DNA from: Persephonella sp964519345 | GTDB taxonomy: Bacteria; Aquificota; Aquificia; Aquificales; Hydrogenothermaceae | DNA length: 64,000 bases | Direction: 5' to 3' | Assembly: GCA_964519345.1 (NCBI GenBank) | Contig: CAZFKX010000024.1 | Span: forward strand, 1-64,000 | Shown here: positions 33,026 to 39,926 of the stretch, piece by piece | Numbering within the stretch: position 1 is the first letter of the stretch | How the letters are laid out: each line of letters opens with the position of its first letter | Program-made: the position numbers and the translations under genes | Notes under the pieces: model-generated | The model's database searches: none | The model's input: only the letters and a program-made list of their open reading frames with translations | What the model was told of the DNA's origin: nothing

Positions 33026-34086
33026 GATACAGCTCTAACAGTTTCATATATTTCTTCAAATGTGGAATGATACTTTTTGAAGATATTCAAAACCTCTGGA
33101 TCAAAATGTTCAGGTCTTGTTCTGTTGTCTCCCTTAAGTATAACCTCCGTAGCCTGTTTGTGTGTCAAAGAGGGTTTGTATATTCTTTCAGATCTCAAAG
33201 CATCGTATATATCAGCCAGAGCTACTATCCTTGCTGACAAAGGGATACTCTCCCCTTTCAGCTTAAAGGGATAACCTTCTCCATTCCATTTCTCGTGATG
33301 ATATTTTGCTATTTTTTCGGCCATCTTTAAGACCGATATATGAGACCCTTTAAGAATATCAGCACCGATTATAGTATGCTTTTTCATAATCTCAAACTCT
33401 TCTCTTGTGAGTTTTCCGTTCTTCTGAAGTATATTTTCCGGTATCCCGACCTTTCCAATATCATGCATCTGTGAAGCATGGTATATATTCTCGGAGAACT
33501 CCGAACCTAATCCAAGTCTAAAAGCAACCTCTTTTGAAAAATAACCTATCCTTTTCAGATGATCACCTGTTTCCCTATCCTTGTACTCCGCTATCTTCGC
33601 AAGTCTGTAAAGAGAGTCTATATACGCTTTCTTAACCTCGTATATCTTTTTCTTTAACTCATTCTCAAGGTATAGATTGTAGTTTTTCAATGTATCATTG
33701 TAGTATTTTATTTTTAGACTGTTTTTTAATCTGAGTTTAAGTTCATGTATATTAATCGGTTTTGTGAAAAAATCATCAGCACCAAGCTCTATACCTTTTA
33801 TCCTTGACTCTGTATCCTCTGCTGCCGTTAATATTATCACAGGTATGTATTTTGTTTTCAGATTATTTTTTAAAACCTCTAAAGCAGAAAAACCATCCAG
33901 TTTGGGCATCATGAGATCCATCAATATTATGTCTATCTCTTTTTCATTAGCTTTTTTTACGGCTTCTGCTCCATTTTTACATTCATCCACATCAAATCCC
34001 CATTTTTTGCAGAAAAATCTCAGCAACATCCTGTTTTGAGGATCATCATCAACAATAAGAATAGTGGCCTTCCTCTCCTCCATCAT
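33022..34086 (-). CDS. Response regulator with HD-GYP phosphodiesterase domain
   Basis: 354 residues from the ATG at 34086, which has GAGGAT 8 nt upstream; an alternative ATG at 34125 lies in the loop of a GC hairpin. A receiver domain has its phosphoacceptor Asp in DIILMDLMMPKLDG. A coiled linker follows, then an HD-GYP domain with HDIGKVGIPENILQK, HTIIGADIL, YHHEKWNGEGYPFKLKG and ADIYDALRSERIYKP. HD-GYP proteins degrade cyclic di-GMP, so phosphorylation here probably sets c-di-GMP level and thus surface behaviour. The context of surface lipoproteins and pili fits this. Confidence 0.9.
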   Translation of the reverse strand: MMEERKATILIVDDDPQNRMLLRFFCKKWGFDVDECKNGAEAVKKANEKEIDIILMDLMMPKLDGFSALEVLKNNLKTKYIPVIILTAAEDTESRIKGIELGADDFFTKPINIHELKLRLKNSLKIKYYNDTLKNYNLYLENELKKKIYEVKKAYIDSLYRLAKIAEYKDRETGDHLKRIGYFSKEVAFRLGLGSEFSENIYHASQMHDIGKVGIPENILQKNGKLTREEFEIMKKHTIIGADILKGSHISVLKMAEKIAKYHHEKWNGEGYPFKLKGESIPLSARIVALADIYDALRSERIYKPSLTHKQATEVILKGDNRTRPEHFDPEVLNIFKKYHSTFEEIYETVRAVS

Positions 34087-34114
34087 CGTCTTATCCTCAA
34101 CCTTAATTAATGAA

Positions 34115-34131
34115 GGGGGGAACATCCCCCC
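34115..34131 (-). other. GC-rich intercistronic hairpin
   Basis: GGGGGG-AACAT-CCCCCC on the plus strand (complementary form on the transcript) forms a strong 6-bp stem in the gap between the large lipoprotein stop and the HD-GYP start. It is followed by TTCATTAATT, not by a real U run, so it is more likely an attenuator or mRNA processing/stability element than a full terminator. It would reduce expression of the downstream signalling genes relative to the lipoproteins. Confidence 0.4.
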
Positions 34132-34139
34132 AGAATCAG

Positions 34140-35456
34140 TTAGGAAGTCCCGCAGTCGTCAGATGTTTCGAGCTCAATAGCTTTTATTGGTGTACCGTCA
34201 TAGTTGTAAACATCATCAGACGTTTTAAGCTCAATACATATATTTTCTCCCAGATTGCTTAGACAATCAGATCCGTAATAGTAGATATCGTTTATCTCAC
34301 ACTCAGTTGAAGAATCAACAGATACATCCATCTGTACTCCATTCCAATCAAAAACGAATGTACCATCGGCAGTATTAATATTCTTAGCTATCCCATATAT
34401 TTCATACCTGTAGCCGTCAGATGAGTGATCATCATATTTATCATCTTCAAGTTCAAACTTAACTGCTGTTATATCTGTAGTTTCAGTTATGTTATTGCTT
34501 GTTTTAAGCTCTATATAAACACCATCTGCAATATGATTTAAACATTCTTTTCCCCTATAATAGACATCATTTATTTCACAAACTGTAGTGTCTGAAACAG
34601 TTACATTATAATCGGTTCCGTTATAACTAAAGACAAATGTTCCATTATTTATATCTATATTTGAAACTGTTCCTTTCATCTCATATCTGTATCCGTCGCT
34701 GTCATCGTCGTCTATATGATCTGGGTATCCATCTCCATCGCTGTCGTCAAGATAGTTTGGAAGACCGTCATTGTCATCGTCCTCGTACACATCAGGAATA
34801 CTATTATGGTTTGAGTCTTCGTGACCGTCTATATATCCATCATTATCCTTATCTTCTATACCGTCAAATATTCCATCTCCATCCTCGTCGTAATCTGGAT
34901 TTACAGACCCTCCAGTATTAATATTTTCCATACCGTCTGGATAGTTGTCCCCATCGCTGTCGTCAAGTGCTTGATCTTTTTCAAGATTTAAGGAACCTGA
35001 AATATTCACAGACACAGAATCAGGTATTCCATCGTTGTCTGTATCAGAAAGAGAAATATCAATATAACCATCCCCATTAATTTTTATAGCATTCCCATTT
35101 GAGTCTCTAACAATAAGTTTTGGTTTTTTATTCAGATCAAATAAAATAAACGCGTAGTTCAAACCTTCCTTAAGTTTGAGATTGAAGTTTCCATTACTGT
35201 CAATATCGTCTGCCGTGTAAACAAGTTTCCCATTGTCAACAGCAACAGCTGCAATGAATGAAAGGTCAAGATTCCCAACTTTAATACCTGCTGTATAAAG
35301 ACTGCCTGCAGAAGAACTGGAAGAGCCAACTGTTCCTGTTACTGTAGCGTAAGGGGAATCAGATGCAACATCTCCAGCTCCTCCACAGGCAAAAAGCAGA
35401 GCAGAGAGGGAAAGGCTACCGCCTATTATAGCTTTTCTCTTAATTCCTTTTTTCAT
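34140..35456 (-). CDS. Calcium-repeat (TSP3-like) surface lipoprotein with two DUF5666-like domains
   Basis: 438 residues. A signal peptide with lipobox LLFACGG indicates a lipoprotein. Residues ~30-150 form a beta domain shared with the neighbouring paralogue. Residues ~158-255 consist of thrombospondin type 3-like calcium repeats (DSDGDNYPDG, DEDGDGIFDGIEDKDNDGYIDGHED, DDDNDGLPNYLDD, DSDGDGYPDH). Then come two homologous ~85-residue copies of a YRYE.G...NI....GTFVF...G....V..T.CEIND.YY.G..CL..L...V.IELKTS pattern, resembling DUF5666-type OB folds, each with two conserved cysteines. It probably binds Ca2+ and extends from the cell surface. The ligand or role is not known. Confidence 0.75.
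   Translation of the reverse strand: MKKGIKRKAIIGGSLSLSALLFACGGAGDVASDSPYATVTGTVGSSSSSAGSLYTAGIKVGNLDLSFIAAVAVDNGKLVYTADDIDSNGNFNLKLKEGLNYAFILFDLNKKPKLIVRDSNGNAIKINGDGYIDISLSDTDNDGIPDSVSVNISGSLNLEKDQALDDSDGDNYPDGMENINTGGSVNPDYDEDGDGIFDGIEDKDNDGYIDGHEDSNHNSIPDVYEDDDNDGLPNYLDDSDGDGYPDHIDDDDSDGYRYEMKGTVSNIDINNGTFVFSYNGTDYNVTVSDTTVCEINDVYYRGKECLNHIADGVYIELKTSNNITETTDITAVKFELEDDKYDDHSSDGYRYEIYGIAKNINTADGTFVFDWNGVQMDVSVDSSTECEINDIYYYGSDCLSNLGENICIELKTSDDVYNYDGTPIKAIELETSDDCGTS
34855..34900 (-). repeat. 46-bp identical repeat shared with 35649-35694
   Basis: A 46-nt run is identical between the two neighbouring lipoprotein genes (34855-34900 and 35649-35694), encoding the same PDYDEDGDGIFDGIED calcium-repeat segment. 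Flanking bases differ at once. This indicates recent duplication or gene conversion between the paralogues. Confidence 0.8.
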
Positions 35457-35488
35457 GACTAATCCTCCTTGTAAGATTTTTATTTAAT

Positions 35489-36205
35489 TCAGTCGTTATC
35501 TTCTTCATCAGGTATTCCATCGTTATCGTCATCCTCATCCTGATCGTCCGGAATACCGTCATTATCATCATCGTCGTCTATTGGATCTGGAAGCATGTCA
35601 TTATCTGTATCTTCAGAACCATCTATATAGCTGTTGTTGTCTTTATCCTCTATACCGTCAAATATTCCATCTCCATCCTCGTCGTAATCTGGATCCATTT
35701 CAGCAAAGTCTGGTATCTCATCTCCATCTGAATCGTCGTAAAGATCATCCCACTCAAACAAGCTGTTTTCATCATGCTTAAGATCTGCAACCTCAACAGT
35801 CCCATCCGGATTTAGTTTTATTATGATCTTTATGTAAGTGTCCCCTCTTATAATGAAAACATTACCGCTGTTCTGTTTTACATAAAGGACAGGTTTGCTA
35901 TTGCTGTCAAATAAAACAAAACTGTACTTTAGATCTTTTTTTAGATTTATTTTGAAAGTGCCGTCAGGATTAATGAGTGACGATGTATAAACAAGCTTTC
36001 CATTTTCTTTTGAAAAAGCCGAAATATATTGAAGATCTTTACCGTCAACTTTATAACCTAATGCGGTGGTTCCCTGCTGAGTGATTTCGCCATTTACAGT
36101 AGTCGCATACGGGTTTATATATGGATCCGAGCCCTCTCCACCGCCACAAGCAAAAAGAACAACCGAACTTATAAGAACTCCTTTGGTTATAAATCTTTTA
36201 CCCAT
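35489..36205 (-). CDS. Calcium-repeat surface lipoprotein (shorter paralogue)
   Basis: 238 residues from the ATG at 36205; GGAGG sits 5-9 nt upstream, and the sigma-54 start point lies downstream of the longer alternative start, which rules it out. Signal peptide with lipobox VVLFACGGG. Residues 30-150 share the beta domain of the next gene (GKLVYTS..INPDGTFKINLKKDLKYSFVLFDSNSKPVLYVK). The C-terminal ~75 residues are almost entirely Asp/Glu/Gly calcium repeats of the TSP3 type, ending in poly-acidic DEDDDNDGIPDEEDND. It lacks the DUF5666-like domains of the paralogue. First gene of the sigma-54 operon. Confidence 0.75.
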   Translation of the reverse strand: MGKRFITKGVLISSVVLFACGGGEGSDPYINPYATTVNGEITQQGTTALGYKVDGKDLQYISAFSKENGKLVYTSSLINPDGTFKINLKKDLKYSFVLFDSNSKPVLYVKQNSGNVFIIRGDTYIKIIIKLNPDGTVEVADLKHDENSLFEWDDLYDDSDGDEIPDFAEMDPDYDEDGDGIFDGIEDKDNNSYIDGSEDTDNDMLPDPIDDDDDNDGIPDDQDEDDDNDGIPDEEDND

Positions 36206-36230
36206 TTTTTCCTCCTTCAGTTTATATATA

Positions 36231-36247
36231 AGCAAACATTATGCCAA
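36231..36247 (-). promoter_or_regulatory. Sigma-54 (RpoN) promoter
   Basis: TTGGCATAATGTTTGCT on the minus strand has the -24 GG and -12 GC exactly 12 nt apart, matching the TGGCAC-N5-TTGC consensus at all but one key position. The predicted start (about 36220) leaves a short leader with GGAGG at 36211-36215 and the ATG at 36205. An NtrC-type activator gene ends just upstream, and a palindromic site lies at about -112 to -129. Confidence 0.75.
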
Positions 36248-36331
36248 AATAAAAAAAGATATTTTTTTCAATGATTTAAACCATGCAAACAGTATATTCA
36301 GAGAGGAAAAGATACTAATTTTGACTCATTA

Positions 36332-36360
36332 TGATACATGTCTGTATCAATATGATACAT
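36332..36360. promoter_or_regulatory. Enhancer-like palindrome for the NtrC-type activator
   Basis: TGATACA-TGTC-TGTATCA (36332-36349) is a perfect 7-bp-arm inverted repeat. A further TGATACAT half-site starts at 36353, exactly 21 bp (two helical turns) after the first. Its position, about 110-140 bp upstream of the sigma-54 start, is typical for upstream activating sequences. It is the likely binding site of the Fis-type HTH of the activator encoded at 36360-37688. Confidence 0.6.
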
Positions 36361-37688
36361 TAGGCTTCTATCCCGTACTTTTTGATCATTCTGTAAATCT
36401 GGGCTCTTGTAATACCAGCCACCTTGGAGGCTTTTGATATATTGCGTCTCGTATAGGTAAGAAGAGTTTCAAGATAGTTTTTTTCAAACTCCTCTTTAGC
36501 TTTTTTAAATGGTTTTAGATCTGAAGAAAAATTGTATCTTTTTGATACATTGATAGGTATATCCTCTATCTGTTCCCCTTCGGTAGTAAGAACAGCCCTC
36601 TCTATTATATTTTCAAGCTCTCTTACATTACCTTTGAATTCATACCTCAAAAGTTTATTTTTTACATTATCAGACAATTTCTTTTGAGGTATCCCGTATT
36701 TAGAGCAGAATCTTTTTATAAAGAATCTGGCAAGGGGAATTATATCTTCTTTCCTTTCTCTTAATGGAGGAATATGAATTGGAATAACATTTATTCTGTA
36801 ATAAAGATCTTCTCTAAACTTTCCTTCTTCAACCATTTTTTTAAGATCTCTATTTGTTGCCGTTATAAATCTTACATTTATTTTCTTACTTTTATTACTT
36901 CCCACAGGTTTTATCTCTTTTTCCTGTAGAACTCTCAAGAGTTTTACCTGTAAATCAATGGGAAGGTCTCCTATCTCATCTAAAAATAGTGTTCCTCCTT
37001 CAGCTTCCTCTATAAGACCTTTTTTATCTGTATTTGCTCCTGTAAAAGCACCCTTTTTATAACCGAATAACTCACTTTCAAGAAGATCAGAAGGAATCGC
37101 TCCACAGTTTATAGCTACAAAAGGTTTATCTTTTCTTAAGCTGTTATTATGTATAAAGTTTGCAATCATTTCTTTTCCTGTTCCACTTTCTCCTGTTATT
37201 AAAACTGTTGTATCAAACGGAGCTATTTTCTTTGCTGTCTCAAGTATTTTTTTCATCTGAGAACTTTCCGCTACTATCTCCTTGTAAAGCAAAGACCTAA
37301 GCTCGGTAAGTTCCTTTTTAAGATCTGATAACTCCAGTGCCTGATCTATTATTATCTTAAGTTCCTCAAAATTAATAGGCTTCGTTATATAGTGAAAAGC
37401 TCCTTTTTTCATGGCAAGAACAGCATCTTCAAGACTACCATATGCTGTCATCAGAACAACGGGTGTTTTAATATTCCTTTTTTTTAATAGATCTATAAAC
37501 TCAAGTCCTGAAAGCTCAGGCATAAGCTGATCTAAAAGTATAAGATCAAACTGATATTTTTGAATCCTATCCAGTGCTTCAATAGGTGAAGATTCTGTAA
37601 ATATATTGTATCCATAGCTTTTAAGTCTTATTCTCATCAAATCAAGAATATCTCTATCATCATCAATTATAATTATTTTTTTCCCCAT
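36360..37688 (-). CDS. NtrC-family sigma-54-dependent response regulator
   Basis: 442 residues. Receiver domain with phosphoacceptor Asp53 in DLILLDQLMPELSG; AAA+ domain with Walker A GESGTGKEMIANFIH, the sigma-54-contacting GAFTGA loop (GAFTGANTDKKG), Walker B GGTLFLDEIGDLP and the RITATN-equivalent VRFITATNRDL; Fis-type HTH at the C-terminus (RRNISKASKVAGITRAQIYRMIKKYGI). It activates sigma-54 promoters by ATP-driven open-complex formation. Its start overlaps the upstream degenerate kinase gene by 16 nt, and a sigma-54 promoter with a palindromic enhancer follows its stop. Target operon: the lipoprotein/HD-GYP genes. Confidence 0.94.
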   Translation of the reverse strand: MGKKIIIIDDDRDILDLMRIRLKSYGYNIFTESSPIEALDRIQKYQFDLILLDQLMPELSGLEFIDLLKKRNIKTPVVLMTAYGSLEDAVLAMKKGAFHYITKPINFEELKIIIDQALELSDLKKELTELRSLLYKEIVAESSQMKKILETAKKIAPFDTTVLITGESGTGKEMIANFIHNNSLRKDKPFVAINCGAIPSDLLESELFGYKKGAFTGANTDKKGLIEEAEGGTLFLDEIGDLPIDLQVKLLRVLQEKEIKPVGSNKSKKINVRFITATNRDLKKMVEEGKFREDLYYRINVIPIHIPPLRERKEDIIPLARFFIKRFCSKYGIPQKKLSDNVKNKLLRYEFKGNVRELENIIERAVLTTEGEQIEDIPINVSKRYNFSSDLKPFKKAKEEFEKNYLETLLTYTRRNISKASKVAGITRAQIYRMIKKYGIEA

Positions 37689-38149
37689 GACAGGACTATC
37701 TCATCCTCTGTTATATCTATCTGTAGTTTACTAAATAAAATAGCCTTTTTTAAAAAATCAACAAAAAATTGTTCTATCTGATTCTCAGGCTTAAATTTAC
37801 CCTGAAATATTATCTTATCTTTAACTGGCTCCACAATAAGGGCAGGATTCTTGTTTAATATCTTAATTATGTTGAAAACGTACTCCATAATTTTTGGATC
37901 TCCAAACAGTGTTATATTCTCAATTACAACCTTCTTTTTTTTTGGAGTATAACCATTTTTTTCTATCCTCTCAATGAGAGAAAAACAGTCAAAGAAAAGT
38001 TTTAACACCTTGGTATTGTTCAGTATTATCTCTGAAATAAGTTTTATTTCATCAGGCGATAAAGCTTCAGAATCCTGTAAGAGCTGGGCTGAAGCTTCCA
38101 TCTTAAATATAAAAGAGTTTAGATCATGTTTATATTTTCCAAGTTCCAT
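37673..38149 (-). CDS. Degenerate histidine-kinase-like (Spo0B/ChpT-like) protein
   Basis: 158 residues, no recognised full family. Residues 1-65 form two helices starting with GKYKHDLNSFIFKMEASAQLL, where His8-Asp9-x-Asn matches the phosphoacceptor helix of kinases and of phosphotransferases such as Spo0B and ChpT. The following region has a weak HATPase shape (GDPKIMEYVFNIIKILNKN in place of the N-box region, and an LFSKLQIDITEDEIVLSW end) but lacks G boxes, so it should not bind ATP. The frame overlaps the NtrC-type gene by 16 nt. I infer a phosphotransfer or adaptor partner of that activator. It has no transmembrane helix. Moderate confidence in the fold, low in function. Confidence 0.55.
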   Translation of the reverse strand: MELGKYKHDLNSFIFKMEASAQLLQDSEALSPDEIKLISEIILNNTKVLKLFFDCFSLIERIEKNGYTPKKKKVVIENITLFGDPKIMEYVFNIIKILNKNPALIVEPVKDKIIFQGKFKPENQIEQFFVDFLKKAILFSKLQIDITEDEIVLSWGKK

Positions 38150-38157
38150 AAAAACCC

Positions 38158-39336
38158 CTAAATGATCACTTTAATATTCTGTACTGCTTCTTTTACTCTT
38201 CTTCTTGCTTCTCCTGTATCTCTCCCTGTTGCAAGAACCACACCCATCCTTCTTTTCGGTCTTGTTGTAGGTTTTCCAAATATTCTTACCTTTGTATCAG
38301 GAATAGATAATGCTCTCTCAATGCCTTCATAAATAGGTGCCACACCCCAGTCTGGTGCATGGAAGCAGTAAGAGGCTGATGGTGATATTAGCTTTATATC
38401 TATAGGAAGCCCAAGAATAGCTCTTAGATGTATCTCAAATTCTGACATGTTTTGAGATACAAGGGTGACCATTCCCGTATCGTGAGGACGAGGAGATATC
38501 TCGTTGAACCATACCTGATCTCCTTTTACAAAAAGCTCGCATCCAAAAATACCGTACCCGCCAAGAGCATCTGTTATTTTCGTTGCCATCTCTTTTGCTT
38601 TCTCAATAGCCTTTTGGCTCATTGATTGAGGCTGCCAGCTTTCATGATAATCTCCATCAATCTGAATATGACCTATAGGTTCGCAAAATAGAGTTCCTTG
38701 ATTCTTTGTCCTTACAGTCAGGAGTGTTACCTCAAAATCAAAATCTATAAACTCTTCAATTATTACTTCACCTCCCTTACCCCTTGCATTTTCCTGTGCA
38801 TAGTACCATGCTTTATCTATATCCTTTTTATCCCTTACTATGCTCTGACCCTTACCTGAAGAACTCATTACAGGTTTAACAACGACAGGCAAACCTATAT
38901 CATCTACAGCTTTCCTGTATGTATCTATATCAGAAGCAAATCTGTAAGCTGAAGTTTCTAAACCAACCTCCTCAGCAGCAAGCTTTCTTATCCCTATTCT
39001 GTTCATAGTATATTTTACAGCTTTTGCTGATGGAACAACAGTAAAACCTTCTTTTTCAAGCTCAAGTAAAACATCTGTATCTATAGCCTCTATTTCAGGA
39101 ACGATAAAATCAGGCTTTTCTCTGTAAACCAAATTTCTTATCTGATCTGGGTTTTTCATATCTATAACATAATACCTGTGAGCAACCTGCTGTGCAGGTG
39201 CAAACTGATAGCTGTCAACAGCGATCACCTCAACACCAAGTCTCATAGCCTCAATAACAAACTCCTTCCCAAGCTCTCCACTACCTAAGAGAAGAATTTT
39301 AGTGCTATTGTGAGATAAAGGTGTGCCTATTCTCAT
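38158..39336 (-). CDS. purT: Formate-dependent GAR transformylase
   Basis: 392 residues, ATP-grasp fold. It makes formyl-GAR from formate and ATP, a tetrahydrofolate-free route at purine step three. Conserved: KILLLGSGELGKEFVIEAMRLG, VKPVMSSSGKGQSIV, GEVIIEEFIDFDFEVTLLTVR, CEPIGHIQIDGDYHESWQPQ, FNEISPRPHDTGMVTLVSQ. It is the upstream gene of the degenerate kinase and NtrC activator (8-nt gap), so these regulators may share its promoter. Divergent from the DksA-like gene at 39472. Confidence 0.95.
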   Translation of the reverse strand: MRIGTPLSHNSTKILLLGSGELGKEFVIEAMRLGVEVIAVDSYQFAPAQQVAHRYYVIDMKNPDQIRNLVYREKPDFIVPEIEAIDTDVLLELEKEGFTVVPSAKAVKYTMNRIGIRKLAAEEVGLETSAYRFASDIDTYRKAVDDIGLPVVVKPVMSSSGKGQSIVRDKKDIDKAWYYAQENARGKGGEVIIEEFIDFDFEVTLLTVRTKNQGTLFCEPIGHIQIDGDYHESWQPQSMSQKAIEKAKEMATKITDALGGYGIFGCELFVKGDQVWFNEISPRPHDTGMVTLVSQNMSEFEIHLRAILGLPIDIKLISPSASYCFHAPDWGVAPIYEGIERALSIPDTKVRIFGKPTTRPKRRMGVVLATGRDTGEARRRVKEAVQNIKVII

Positions 39337-39388
39337 TTTTTTCCCTCTTCACTATAATAATCTTTAAAAAGATTATAACAGAGAAAAT

Positions 39389-39418
39389 TTGAAGTAACGA
39401 CTATCGCTGTGATATTAT
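39389..39418 (+). promoter_or_regulatory. Candidate sigma-70 promoter for the second DksA-like gene
   Basis: TTGAAG (39389-39394) and TATTAT (39413-39418) are separated by 18 nt. The predicted start is ~25 nt further on, and the gene begins at 39472 after a GGAGG site. The promoter overlaps the longer upstream reading (from 39409), supporting the shorter protein. Confidence 0.45.
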
Positions 39419-39471
39419 TTAAACCGTATATAAAAGCACTGTTTGTGTTTTATTTCGGAGGTTTTACAGTT

Positions 39472-39915
39472 ATGAATAAGGAAAAGATGGAGATTTTCAG
39501 AAAACTTCTTCTTGAGAAGAAAAAACAGATACTTGATAGATATTTTAAACAGGAAGAAACAATGAAAAAGCTAACGGATGAGGGTCTTACAATTCCTGAA
39601 GATCTTGAGGACTACGCAAGAATAGATTACACAGAAACAGTTCTTGGGGAACTTGAAGATATAGAGATTGAAATAGTAAGAAAGATAGATGATGCTGTAC
39701 AGTTGATGAGAGAAGGAAGATACGGTATATGTGAGGTTTGTGGTAAAGAGATTGAGGAAGATAGGCTGAAGACGATTCCCTGGACAAATCTATGTAAAGA
39801 GCATGCTCAAGAGGCAGAAAAAAATCTTGATTTCACAGATAGAAGATACGCTGAATACTTCAACAATATTACTCCTAAGGAACCTCCTTCTTCACCAGAA
39901 GAACACGAACTTTGA
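39472..39915 (+). CDS. DksA/TraR-family regulator with C3H zinc site
   Basis: 147 residues. A long N-terminal coiled coil (MNKEKMEIFRKLLLEKKKQILDRYF ... GELEDIEIEIVRKIDDAVQLM) and a zinc finger CEVCG ... LCKEH, with the final cysteine of the DksA C4 site replaced by histidine. The tail is acidic. The start at 39472 follows CGGAGG. It is a second DksA-like protein besides the one at 5883; the family modulates RNA polymerase. It ends 11 nt before gatA and may be cotranscribed with it. Confidence 0.82.
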   Translation: MNKEKMEIFRKLLLEKKKQILDRYFKQEETMKKLTDEGLTIPEDLEDYARIDYTETVLGELEDIEIEIVRKIDDAVQLMREGRYGICEVCGKEIEEDRLKTIPWTNLCKEHAQEAEKNLDFTDRRYAEYFNNITPKEPPSSPEEHEL

Positions 39916-39926
39916 GAGGTAACGTA

